NCBI GenBank assembly: GCA_916613615.1 | Contig: OU744732.1 | Coordinates: forward strand, 26,670,673 to 26,734,672 | Reading direction: 5' to 3' | Source of the DNA: Steromphala cineraria | Lineage: Eukaryota; Mollusca; Gastropoda; Trochida; Trochidae | DNA: 64,000 nt | Part shown: positions 46,805 through 58,905 of the stretch, piece by piece | How the letters are laid out: every line of letters starts with the position of its first letter | How positions within the stretch are numbered: position 1 is the first letter of the stretch | Made by a program: the position numbers and the translations under genes | Notes under the pieces: generated by a model | Database searches by the model: none | Told to the model about the DNA's origin: nothing | What the model saw: the letters and a program-made list of their open reading frames with translations, nothing else

Positions 46805-47352
46805 GAAGTTTATAATTTCTTTATTATATAATGTCATTTTTAAATAAAAGGGCTTGAACGACAAATGTTTCTTTCAAAAAATATGTTTGACCTACATTTC
46901 GCGGAATAATTTCCTTCGCAATACACCAAGGTGAAGGTAATATTGTTGGCGATATACAGTAGTGAACAGTCTAGAAATATTTCTTCATGAATTTTTTTTT
47001 CATTGTGATAGAAACGTCTCCTGCAATCTATTAACATTTAAGTCTGATTTCCAGTGCACAAGCAAACATTGTTTTTTACTATATAACACAATGTTTGTAT
47101 GAATCACTTGTCGACATCGCTACAACAGGGAAGGTAACTCTAACTGCATTTTGAAAAGCTGCATTGTCATTGTTGTTGCGCTCCACATTGTATCCTTAGA
47201 CTAAATGCAGATTATTTGCAAAGCTGGGGTTGTAACGTTTGATACTACGCTACTAGATAATGTGTACTATCACTAGAATATGATTTGTTTTTGCTCATAA
47301 GTTGGTAACTGACACGGTCAAAGTGGTCTCGGTTATCAATAAAAAATTTAAG

Positions 47353-47783
47353 TTTAAGTTAAATAAAAATGTATGTGCGAAATGAGAACATATCACAAAC
47401 AAGAGAGGAGAGGGATTTTCAAAACATTCAAAAATATCCTATTATCTAAATCATCATCGCTTTGTTAGATTTACTTTTTCGGTTACTTTAGATTGTCAAC
47501 ATTTAAAATTTCTCTGTCATTTAAAATACAATTTGCATTTAAATAATAAGGTTTTGAGATATAACTAACACGGAAATTACAAAGTGAATATCTTTAAAGG
47601 GTGGTTGGGAGAGAGCTTTATATCATGATCATGTCTATTCCTCTTTCAGTTCTTTTAACGCTTTCAAAAGCTATTGTTAAAATGAAATATTTCTAGTTCA
47701 TCATGTAAAAAGATGTGTTTAAATGAACTCAAACTAGTGTACTTAAATGCACTTTAACATAAAATAAGTAAATTTCCCTTCAC
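47353..47783. other. Unit B-specific sequence, nothing recognised
   Basis: About 430 bp replace the 2.4 kb unit A-specific segment between the two shared blocks. It is AT-rich, with no open frame of note, no inverted termini and no repeat relation elsewhere in the window. Confidence 0.55.
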
Positions 47784-49490
47784 GAAATTCATCACTTAGG
47801 CTTTATAAGGTTTCTCAAATTAAAGATGACAGGTCCATACCAATGTACTAAATGTACGCATTTAACGATGTATCTCATAACTCAATAATAGCAATGGATC
47901 TTATTGCATTTACACTATCCATTATGGGCCATTTTAGCTGCTCTCCAGATTAAGTCTTGTCAGTTGCACAGTTTACTCAGCAAGTATTCATCCCTGTGGC
48001 AATACATGATCTATTGAAAGGAGATCTTTATCAGTGGTTACTAGCCCCTTTTCTGTGTATCAAGAACTTTTGTCTTGTGAAGATACAACTCACGAGAGCT
48101 TTAGTCTTCGAGCTAGCACATATGAAAGAAGGCTATAAATCCTTTGTGGATGTCATGGTTTAATATATACTGCTCAGTTAGGTTAAATGTTATGTTAAGT
48201 ATTCAACAGTTGTCACCATCAATTTCGAGAATGCCACTTAAACAGCTCAGAGATAAATATACTATTTCAATTTGAAATTAATAGACAAATCCACGTAGAC
48301 TATATTGGTAAAGTTTCATACGTCCGTGACGTCAGTACGCCTGTATGTCCAAAATAATCGGACAGCTTTTAAAAAAAATACATGTAATAATAATTTGGTG
48401 TGTGTTCATGGTATCAATAACCTGATGGAGATCGAAAATAAAAAGCAATAATTTTGTATGGCATTATGTTGTTTTATGGTTTTCAGACTCTGCTTTTTCA
48501 GATAGGATTACCAATCTTGATGCCCATCTTAATGGTTTGAATGATTTGATAGAGTGCCGACATCAGAAGCTTGAACTTATATTTTACGTAGTTATTGTCC
48601 AATAACTCCGTGTCCCGTGTTTGTTGACTGTGTTCAAGGTTATCTTCAAAGAGGATAATTTTTCTAAGAAACTATTTATGATAGAATTTGACATCAAGTT
48701 TGTACACATCTCTAATTGAATTGACTGTTAATGTCTGTGCATGTTGAATGAATATTCACTTCCAAAGTTCGCTTAGATTATTAAGACATCAAATGAAAGC
48801 AAACCTTTCATCTTGGATTTAAACATATAAAAGATAATATAAACATGAATAAATGTGTTTCTGTTGGTGAACATGAAACAAAGGAATTTCAAAAATTTAC
48901 ATTTTCCTTTTAAATGTTTTGCCTAACTCGATGAAATCAATCTTCTCAATATCTCTGGCTCCTATGCTAAAACGTTTCTTCATATGCTAATTTCAAAATG
49001 CAGCATCAATACATGAATGCACACCTTGAATGCAATTGATTTGTTTTATAAAATCTACCACCAGAAGGACTATGAAATCAGATAGGAAAGAGTAATTGAT
49101 ACATTCTGTTATGTCAACTACACGCAGGCATTTGACATGAAGTGTTTGCACATTATCATATTGAAACTGTTTTGACATCGGACAGTGTTCTCATCAAACT
49201 GTTTTAAAATATTGATTTGTAAATTAGTATATGAAGAAATTTATACAAAGCAAATTTTGCTTTTACGATTAAGTTTTGTATTTGATTAAGATCTACATTT
49301 GAAGAAATAGTTGTAGATTGACTGAAAATATTAATTCACCAATAGTTCCTTTTCATAACGTATCTGTCGTCTTATATGATGTCCTTAAGATTTCATTAAA
49401 CAAATATGAATTGGAAAATGAAATTCTCAGTTAGAATAGCTTCTATGTCATATTGTCTCCTAGTCTACCAAGAATGCATCATGGCAAAGT

Positions 49491-49646
49491 CACACTCATT
49501 ACCATAATTCGGTGTTTTTTCGTAAATTATGAAGTAGTAATTAAGTTTAGATAGTGTTAGTAAGTAATCACACTCATAACCATAATTGGTTGTTTTTTCG
49601 TAAATTATTAAGTAGTAATTAAGTATAGATAATGTAAGTAAGTAAG
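49491..49646. repeat. 78-bp tandem duplication
   Basis: Two direct copies start at cacactcattacc (49491) and cacactcataacc (49569). Both carry gttttttcgtaaatta and agtagtaattaagt. The copies differ at several positions. The shared in-frame pattern on the minus strand follows from the duplication (78 is a multiple of three) and is not evidence of a gene. Confidence 0.85.
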
Positions 49647-49659
49647 TTAATAACACAGT

Positions 49660-49920
49660 TCAAATTAAAAGACAATGTTTTCAAACTAAATGAAGCAGTT
49701 AAAGATCGAATTTGTCATGAAAAGTTCAGACATGCGATTCCCCATTCTAACGCAAAATGGATTTAAGGTTTTCACACAAAAACGGACGGAAATGGACAAA
49801 TGTGAATCTTTAAAATTTGTTCTCTGACTATGGATGATTGGTTTGTGAAATGAGAAATTTGAAAATGATACATTTAGAATGAACGTAAAATGAAAACTAA
49901 AAATATCAAACTTTCAAAAA
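49660..49920. mobile_element. Eroded third copy of the AGGGGCAGTAGCAC MITE
   Basis: The interior aligns with 23800-24070: aactaaatgaagcagt, atggatttaaggttttcaca, tgtgaatctt and ttgttctctgac all occur in the same order. The termini have decayed beyond recognition; the expected right end reads roughly ttattatgcctcctga. It is older than the copies at 10842 and 23747. Confidence 0.75.
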
Positions 49921-50553
49921 TAAGCCTTATTATGCCTCCTGACACATGAACGCTTTTTTTCCTAGTTTCAACCATACACTGATATCAGGGCAAATTTCAG
50001 TTACAGATTTGATGGCCAAGGTCGGATATACATGTATAGTGTAGAGCATGGGGACATTCAGCTTTAAGTCACCGAGGATGTGCTGTAATGCTTTTTTCTT
50101 GAGATCAGCTACGTCGATTCAATAAGAAACATTCCGAAAGCTGCTTTCGATGCCCACGTGTCAATAGATGTCTATTAGCGTCTCCATTAAGACGTATATC
50201 TTGGCTCTCTGGAGACTTGGTTCGTATACAAGTAGACAACCTGTCACTCAAGCATAGATTAGTTTGATTTAGATGCTCTGCAGTAGCCGTCTTGATTCTC
50301 ACATGATAAGGGAGAACAATTTTCTTAATGTAAAGGGATATCACAGACAATATCTTTCAATAACTTCAATACCTTATAAAAGCCATTTAGATAGTGAAAA
50401 ACTGTTACATTGTTTGGGATCACATTATCTTCAATAGTACAAAAACTTGTACGTTAAAGGGCCAGTCCAATGAGAGTCAGGCAAGCCTGCCAGCAATGAC
50501 CATACAAGCTAACCAACTCACCTTTTCACTGCTTACATAAGCCCGTTTTACAG

Positions 50554-50690
50554 CATATAGACAATACTTTATTACCTTAAAAGGAATTCGTTCCGGATCA
50601 CAAAGCTTTGACATAATTATTAAATAACAACATAAAAGCATAAAACGGAGATAAGACATGGGAATTAAGATGGTTGAAGTGACTAAGAAG
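50554..50690 (-). mobile_element. Short retroposon 3' end fragment
   Basis: Unit A lacks this segment between cagca and aactatcaaacc. Read on the minus strand it ends ttaaggtaataaagtattgt, a typical LINE/SINE-like 3' tail with a polyadenylation-type aataaa. It is too short to classify. The 60-codon frame across it has no other support. Confidence 0.4.
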
Positions 50691-51974
50691 ATAACTGAAC
50701 TATCAAACCTTTTAGACGTAAATTGGTGATCTTGATTAAAAATATTAGCTTAGAAATATTTCATATGTACAGATAGCTTTTTTCACTCAAATTCAGAAGC
50801 TTAACGCATAAACGTAAAATCTTCCTTGGAAGAAGTTTATATTTTCACTCAGTTGAGACAAATTCAATTTACACATCATATTGAGCGCTTCTCTATGAGA
50901 CAGTTCCGTCAACAAGAAGGACTCGATCTGTCTTTAGAAATGGCATTTAGACTACTTAAAACTTGGGTTAATTGAGGATGTGATTGTGAAAGCTTTACGT
51001 TTCCGTCAATCATTATAACAGAAAAACAGTTCAAGTGAACTGTTGAGCAATTCTTATTTGTACATAAATCACCAGCTGTTTGATACTTGATTTTGATAAA
51101 CTCGTTTAATGGTTTAGTATATGTATTGTTGAAAGTAACGTCCTTTCAGGATTTCTGTACATAAACCGATATGAAGTCTTATTCAATAAGATTAAATAGA
51201 GTTGTTTAAGTAAGAAAATCAGCGTTTTCAACATCTTTATATGTAAAAAGAAATTGCAAAGAAATTTGAATTGATTTGAAATTAAATTTGAATTTAATGT
51301 GTAAACTAAAGTTGTCCTTCTTAGTATCTTTCAAAGAAATTTGTTTAAAGGTTGTATTATAGCTTTCATGCAACATTGCTCTTAAAACATTTGCCATCAT
51401 TCAAGTAGCAATAATAAAAGTAGTAGCATAAGTAGTGGTAGTATACCTTGCACTCTGTCTTATTGTCATCTTGGTACAAGTTCTTTGGACAATACTTTGC
51501 ATTTTGAACAACTGTTAAAAATCAAGTACTCGTTTGCTATTTTAAATGTTGCGTCGATTTTGAGTATTGTGAAGAAACAGATTATGTGATTATAGTTATA
51601 ACTGCAGACTCGAAATGTGGCGATTATTTCAATGTAAGAAGGTTTTTCGTTTATATGATATTTACCGGTAAGTGTTTCATAGATATAGATATCTGCTTCA
51701 GAAACTTCTGTTTTCTTTGATCAGCAAACCCTCAGACATAAGTAAATACGATATGTGACTGTTTGTCATTGTAAGTAGTTTACTGTCTGCTTTGGATCTA
51801 TTCCCTATACACTGGCGCCTAATTCAGTTACAGCAAGACAATATGTCAAGCCTTGAAGACATTTGCATCTATATTTATATGAGAGCTTCTTTTTAGATAC
51901 TTAACCGTGAAAGATACGGTTGTTGGCATCTGACAATGAATATTGCATTACAATGCCAGTGCTTTAAATAATAA

Positions 51975-52223
51975 CAAGATGTGTTTGTGAAACACGAATG
52001 CCCCCGGATGCATCCTGCTCGCTGTGTCAAGGTCAAGGTCACAAGGTCAAATGTCATGGTGTCATCTGAAAGGTCTCATCACAAGGGATCCATATGTCAA
52101 GTATCAAAGACCTAGCTCTGACCAATCAAAAATTATGACCAAGGTTAAAGTTTTTGTGGACAAACGGACAGACAGACGGACAGGTGAAAATCAATATACC
52201 CCCGGAATCTCCGATTCGGGGGC
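51975..52223. mobile_element. 249-bp hairpin-ended element with TCAAGGTCA motifs
   Basis: It starts caagatgtgtttgtgaaaca and ends gattcgggggc, flanked by ATAA on both sides (51971-51974, 52224-52227). A shorter TA duplication is equally compatible. A and B carry the uninterrupted target (aataataaaaagag), so the insertion is certain. atgcccccg at 51998-52006 is complementary to cgggggcat at 52217-52225. It has two overlapping TCAAGGTCA sites (52027-52041) and a third caaggtca (52042-52049), which match the extended half-site of NR5A/ERR-type nuclear receptors. I associate this type of repeat with mollusc genomes. It has no protein. Confidence 0.88.
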
Positions 52224-55200
52224 ATAAAAAGAGAAGACCTTGTTTATATCACCTATGAATACATAGATATTACATAGACATTTTTTTAAATCATCAATTT
52301 CAAATCTCCTTAACTAAGTGAGAAAGCAGAGAGAAATTGAACACTTTTGCTCGTTTTAAAACGTTCTGGAGCAATGAGCGTCAACGAATTCATGTCAAAT
52401 AAAATGCATTATATCAACAGTATTGTTGTCTTACCTGTATTCCATACTTTATCAACCTTTAACCTGAACTCACTTTGAAATTGCAATTTGAAAGGCACAA
52501 AATCTAAAGTTTCTTTTCCTAAAAAATATAAATGTGCATACTTATTCACAAGAAATATGCCTGTCAAATACTTTCAAAACTGACATTGAAACTTGGTAGC
52601 TCTTCTTTAGGACACTTGTTTCGAAAAAGTAATATAAAAAAGATGTTCTTCGTAATATATGTTCTTAATTCCCAACTTCAATCAATATGTATGCAGTTGA
52701 TTATATGTTTTGAAATTAGAAAAGATTAATTTGCAGAAGAATGTTTTGGGAAATTGTGCATAACATCATGGAGGCACAATTTATACTGAATAGAAATTAA
52801 AAAAATTAAATTTAAAATTATGTAGTAACGGGAATCATCCACGCCTGTCAAGAAACATTCCGTTAACATAAATAAGAGAATTCTTTGTAAATGATATAAT
52901 AACTTTCCAAAAACCTTTTTCCTTCATTGCTAAAATATCATTTATGTAACATTATCCATGTTGAATAAAAACATCTAAATGTCAAAGCTGCAATCATTCA
53001 TATTTAATTATTCATGTTATTCTTTTTCTCTGAGGCAAGTTGATTTGGATATTTGAATTATCTGCAAGCAACCTTGATGGTTGTTGTTGGTTGTGAAATA
53101 TCAGTTTAATTGGAAATGTGATTGCAGCAGCACCACAGAAACTCCTCTCGAGAAAATTGGTTATTCATTTTGTGAAACAATATTTAAAGAAGATGCATAA
53201 ATGACATTGATAATAATTTTAAACTGTTTTAAAAAAAGATTTCAAATGATATTTCAAATGGTATCTTTTGTTATTGAAATGCAGATATTTAAACATTGTT
53301 AACAAAACGAATGCGAACAGTTGCATTTCAAAAAGAATTTGCTTCTTGACTTAATACTTCTGATTAATACCTTTATATATTTGTTGTTTAAGCATCATAC
53401 ATACAGTTGGATATATGTCAATGAATATTGACACTTTTCTTATAAGTTCTGATTGAGTGCTTCCATTGAGAATCGAATAACTAATATTCAATAAGTGATG
53501 AATTGCTGGTTTGAAATGCCAACCATCTATCACTTAATTCACTGGCTTTATAATCAATGATTTGGTAAACATGAAATGAATTCTAGGTTGTGCTAAGTTG
53601 TTTCGTACTTCTGGCAAGGTTTCTTTTATTTATCAGAGGATCAGTAATGACAAGTGCATTTACAGACTCGTGCCGTTTCTTGAATTTTCCTTTTGCAAAA
53701 TATATATATAATGAATTTTTAACTTATTCGAAAATACAAACAGCAATCTATATTTTGAAGGGATTACATTTGCTTTTTTTGTAATAATTCTTTCCAATAC
53801 TAGTGGGAAAATGGAATTTGAATATAATATAAAAAAATATAGAAACATACATTATATGAAGTTCAACAACTGAAAGGTCATGATAATTTGAACAATGTTC
53901 AAATAGTCTTCTGTATATGATCAAATTTTGTTAAGCAGCTGTGTTCTTTACACATTTCAATCAATAATGTGGCTGCTGTCACAAACCGTGATTGATGCAT
54001 TGTAGGAATCATAACCTTATCTAGTATACAAGGCACAAGAACACAGTATACTATTATCTTGCCTTGCCTTAGAAATCTTGTTTTGAAAATGTAGGTTGAA
54101 AAAGTATGTCTTTTATAAACTTTTGCTGTTATCAACAACGTTATATCGTTTTCTTATAACTGTATTAAATTTATCTTAACGTTAACGTTTTATTTTTAAT
54201 AAACCCGGAAGTTGAAATGCAGTAAGCACCACGTAATCTAGACCAATGGTATGTTTAAGTTTTAAATTGTGTGACGGTGCTGTGAAAGACAAAATTCTAA
54301 AGATGTTCAAGGGACGAAGTATAATAACATGTTTTGTGAACTTAAAATCCTGCCTTTGAGGTACCGCTTCAATAGTTTCAATATAGAGGTTCGGAACTGT
54401 AGAATATGTTCACTGTGGTGAAAATTGATAGTCTAGTAAAGGCCATTTCCCTTTTATGTTTGCTGCATACAATGAACCTGTAAATTGTAACCTGTGCCTT
54501 TTGATACAATCAAACGTTCCCTTGCCTTACGTCATTTATGTCATCTGACCTTGTATAAAGAGAGTTTTAGATGACAAATATTGTAATATGTAAATATGTT
54601 ACCATATCTATGTCTTCTTATATTGACGTGGTAAATGTTATTGACGTCAAAACATATTACTATTTGACTTGTTACTGCATTTAGCATATATAGTATTTGA
54701 CAAATCCCATATGCTCAGGAACTTTGTAGATTCTGATGAACCTCGCTGTTAAGTAAATTACCTGAAATCATAGATCTTCAATTCGACAAGTGGTTGAAGT
54801 TAATTGGTGACATTGTTTGTGAACTCTACTTTGCCAGCCGAGGCAACAAAATGAAGGTCAGTCCTATGTGTAAGTTTACTTTGACATCAGATCCATTTTT
54901 GTCAACTTTGATGACATTTCTATCAACCCTCTCAAAAACCTAATTAAATTTCATTAATATTATCAAACCAGTATAACCATGACATCAAAGGTATGTCTGG
55001 TTACTTTCTCCAAAAATATTCAACATCTATTCTATTAATTAAGTTTTTGAATGTTGTAATTTTTTTTAAAGCAAAATATTTATGAGCACGTCACCATATA
55101 TAAAGATTATCAAATTATATGGATTGACAACTTCTTTATTAAACTCTGAAGTGAAGCCTAGTAAAGCAGTCAACGGAGTGGTTTTTTTGTTAGACTGTTA

Positions 55201-55736
55201 GACGTGAATCCTGATATTATATATTGCGTAATTAAACAAAATTACCATCATTTTAATACAGCATCAACTGTGTGCTGTCATTAGCAATGAATTGGGCTCA
55301 AAGTGGCTTCAAAGTAATGTTTGAAATATGTGAAATTGATGTTTTCGATTATATTTGTTTATACGAAACTAGATTTATGATCCAGTGTTATAGTTTTTAA
55401 GACTTCAACAGAGCAGAAGCTTCATATAGTCTGTATTGTCTGCTAAACATTTTTGATGTTGTATCAAATGAAAAAATACACAAATGTTATAACACATACA
55501 TCAATAGAGTCACTATTAACATCATGGATAGTGTTGGTTTTCAAGCAGAGCAACATGAATATACTTGTGTAAACTTACCGTCTTTCGGACAGGCAACACA
55601 AGGCGGAAATGGAATTTTGATTAGCCTCATATGAGTTATGATGCATGGTCGTCAGATGAATAACTGTATCCTGCAAGACATTCTATGCTGATGTCACTCT
55701 CCTGTGAGGCTCTTCTTATCGATAATGATCCTTTAT

Positions 55737-56270
55737 CTTACCTTACAGTAAAATACTCGTTTTTGATTGGCTGATCATCGAATCGTTTTATCTTATGTAC
55801 CCCTCGAGTCTCACTTCTCACGTTGTACAAATTCAATGTACCCCGCTGCCATAGCAACAGCTCCTCTCCGAGAAGAGGTGTCGCATAACGTTAAGATGAC
55901 GTTACCAAATGACGCACGCAATGTGCAGAGTTCACATAAGTTCGATTTGCTGTTTTCGTGATTATCAACTATAAATTTGTTTTCTCGTCATTCTATGTTT
56001 TATTTCGAAACAAATTCCGCATTACCTTACTTACACATGCTATAGAATTAAAAGCAAAAGGGTTTTAAGCATGTTTAGCCGAGTAGTTTTACGTAACACG
56101 ATTCATAACATTTCAATCGGGTTGGCTGACGCCATTTTGTTTACATTAAGGGTCAAGGCCGTCAATATACGGTGATGGCTCATCCGCCTTGCGTCTTGGG
56201 CAACATTTCTACAAAGATGGTACATCAGACCGTATTACCCTCGTGAGAAGCATACAACTTATATTGTATC
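55737..56270. mobile_element. Unit C-specific insertion of unknown type
   Basis: A and B run directly from the cgataatgatc motif to the atgaatg...gatgataaca motif. In C about 530 bp of more GC-rich sequence intervenes, with ccatagcaacagctcctctc, a short inverted repeat cctctccgagaagagg and a gacgccattttgtttac segment. No clear terminal repeats or reading frame were found. It is likely a mobile-element insertion or a fragment of one. Confidence 0.45.
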
Positions 56271-56520
56271 ATGAATGCAGATGATAACATTGAGCTCAAT
56301 GGTAATCAAGTTTCAACACATACAAGATGATTGATTATTATTATCAAATAAGACATGACATGAAATGGATGTGATATATAACAGTGTTTTTGACATTAGA
56401 AATATATGAACAAGCTATTTTCCATACTCATCATTTTCATATATTCAATTTGTTTTTATTACTGAGAAATATACGCTTATATTTCTATCACCAGGGTTGA
56501 AACAAATTCTAAATTTTAAT

Positions 56521-57723
56521 TTTTAAAGTCTAATTTCGACGGAGGAGATCCATCCAAATTCATCTTAAGTGTGCCTGTTGACAAAGTTGTACATGCTACG
56601 TTTATATAATTAATTGCATAATTGTGTTGTGTTATTGTTTCAATAGAAGTTTTCTGATCACGACATTAAAAGAATTCCGTCTGTACTTTATCTGAAAATG
56701 GCCTGGCATGAGTTAGACGATGTTTCACAACAAAGGAGCAATTGTTTGAACTATAGGAAACATATACAGCTGCTTACCTTCACTTACCTGCGTATTCAAG
56801 TGCAAATATCGTGGAATTTGGAACGTCTTTGATGTATCCTAGCAGTGTGAAAACGAAACGGATAATGCTTAAATTTCAAAACAAAAGCAAAGATTCAGTT
56901 TACAGTAACATATTCTTATTTCATACCTATCAGATAACCGTATCAAATTAGGCAGGCTAGTGAAGTGAAAAGGGGTCAACATTTCGAAATATCTATTTTC
57001 TATTTTTCTCTACAAAATCCTTCATAAGTCATAAACAGCTTTATATCTAAGTCATATTTGTTCATTTTCAATGAGGCAATGTTTTTAGGTTGATTTTTTT
57101 TCTTACAAAGTTAATAGGGTTTATTTAAATCGAAATTCTAAATAATCTGAATTGCACAAATATGACCCTATCTGCCTATTCAGCCATGTCACATATCGAA
57201 ATTCAGCACAAGTGACAAGACAATCCCGAGGAATGGTTAGGAATGGACAGTTTGAGATCCTTTGTAAGTTCCCTTGGAGTTGTTTTATGGACGTCAACAT
57301 CAGCCAACATGATATTTTCACTTAGATACACAAGCATGTGAACAAACTTAAGGTACGCAGCTGTAATAAAGATGTAAAGTATGTTTATGTAACTATTTCA
57401 AGGTTAATAAGAATTCACAATACCTGCTTTGAATAAAGTCACTGCCTGATGGATTCTTGCTTAATTTCTATTTACTAATAAATACAAACAGTGGAATTAA
57501 CTACTGATTAAACTGTACATAGTCCAAAAAGTGTTGAATCCCCCTGTTTTAATCGGTTATGATGACTGTGGAAGATAACATTATAATCAACTTAGTAATG
57601 GAGATATTGAAATGCATTCTATTAACTTTGAATTAGACTGTAAATGATCACTCTCTGACCCATGTTATTCACAACTATTTGCTCTAAATAATGGGGTTCA
57701 AATCGGTACAAAAAGACAACAAT
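56521..57723. other. Unit C-specific sequence, no gene recognised
   Basis: B joins the flanking sequences (40505 and 40575) with only about 70 bp between them. C has some 1.4 kb here, whose right end is the transposase remnant at 57724-57940. The rest is AT-rich. A minus-strand frame around 57121-57321 has a short protein-like stretch (HKTTPRELTKDLKLSIPN in another frame) that I cannot assign. Confidence 0.5.
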
Positions 57724-57940
57724 TTAACCATGCATTTCAATGACAGCTTTACATCTCTGCTTCATAAAGTTCTCTAGACGTCGCTCTTCGGGAAATCGCT
57801 ACCCCTCTTCGTGTAATGCACATCCACTTCATGCAAGTTCTTAGGGAGAGGAACCATGCCTTGTAACAGTCGGCACAAACTGTGCCAAACATGTTCAAGC
57901 GGATAAGATCCAGATTCATTGTGGGATTTCGTCTGACCAG
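57724..57940 (-). pseudogene. Tc1/mariner transposase, C-terminal remnant
   Basis: On the minus strand one frame reads YPLEHVWHSLCRLLQ, followed by GMVPLPKNLHEV. That corresponds to the conserved 'PDLNPIEHVWD.LGR.LQ' region after the third catalytic acidic residue of Tc1-like (IS630-family) transposases. After a frameshift it continues RRLENFMKQRCKAVIEMHG and a stop (57724-57726), matching the family's usual C-terminal end. The N-terminal DNA-binding region and the catalytic core are missing: sequence to the right (from about 57955) is ordinary duplicated DNA. It is dead and truncated. In a live element it would cut and paste at TA sites. Confidence 0.78.
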
Positions 57941-57954
57941 TGAGTCTACTTCTG

Positions 57955-58905
57955 ACTGTTTGTGACTAGTGACAAAGTTATTGGTGTTTAGGGTTGTTCT
58001 GAAAGCGAAAGAATAGCTTGGTCAATATTTGGTCAAATTATGATGTATCTTGAGTTTCTCCAAAAACATATTTTTAACATATGTTAAACAAAACTTTTCT
58101 TAAGCAACTATAGATGTTGAAACATCTTTTAAGTAAATCTAAATTAAATAGGGCATAGAAGGTTATTTCATAAGGCTGTAAGACCAGACATATTGTCTCT
58201 CTCTTTTTGCTCCCGAAAGACTTCCGACTTACCTTTTCCTCGCCTAATCCAGTCCATAGCCAAACAACATGCCAGTCAGGAACGAAGGTTTTGCAAATGG
58301 TAACAAGATGGAACAATAGGGACATCTATCACTGAACGTTCAGAAAGACAGTGGGTCTCTATCGATAGTGCTTCAACGTCTTAACGAAAACTTTTTGAAT
58401 TTTTTTAAGCGTAAGTCACAGAAAAACGGTCAAATCAATGACGGTTATACAACAGTTTTAATCTGAAGACAATTGTTTTGATTTGTGCTTCAGCAACATC
58501 ATCATGTATAAATCAAGTATAACGCAGCATTAGATTAAAACATAAACTTGAAATCTTGTTATTAATAAAGTTTTTTATCCACATGCTAATTGGAGTCCCT
58601 GTACAATGTATGTCCCCTGCATTTTACGTATCATTTTAACAAGTCATTCTCTAATTCGATATTGCGGTATATGTCACAGAAAATTAATAATATATTACAA
58701 TTGTTACAGGCGTGAAGAATGATCTCAATGAAAGTTTGAATACTCTATAAAAATCGAATTTCAAAAGATTAGCATTCAACGTAGGACCAAGCAGAAGATC
58801 TGATTGATGGTGATGTGATTGATGTAATTGTAACAAACTTTACATATTATCTATCATAAGTCAACTTCAAATTTCTCGTTGACCATAGTCGTTATTATAA
58901 CTTAT
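57955..58905. repeat. Segmental duplication unit C, block shared with B
   Basis: This matches 40575-41515, for example gttgttctgaaagcg near the start and tcatcatgtataaa and agtcaacttcaaatttctcg further on. It is about 93-95% alike. It has no gene; the frame at 58074-58325 is interrupted in B. Confidence 0.82.

Larger units (their letters stand above)
41789..47352. repeat. Segmental duplication unit B, block Q
   Basis: This corresponds to A 27370-30664, interrupted by the 2.1 kb element at 43192-45278. Shared landmarks include catctatcgaggttaacaaa at the start, tggcaatagagttac near the middle and gctcataagttggtaactga near the end. Similarity is about 85-90%. No gene was recognised. Confidence 0.8.
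47784..50950. repeat. Segmental duplication unit B, last block
   Basis: This is collinear with A 33065-35555. It contains two features absent from A: a local tandem duplication followed by an eroded MITE (49491-49920), and a short retroposon-like insert (about 50554-50690). The stretch 50010-50945 outside that insert is almost identical to A, in contrast to the roughly 85% similarity before it. No gene was recognised. Confidence 0.8.
50951..56520. repeat. Segmental duplication unit C, block 1
   Basis: This is the third copy of block 1. It is close to B (about 94%) over the first 1.6 kb and more diverged (80-85%) from about 53200 on. It carries two insertions not found in A or B (51975-52223 and about 55737-56270) and several deletions, including one that removes the region equivalent to 3725-3960. 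No gene was recognised. Confidence 0.82.
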
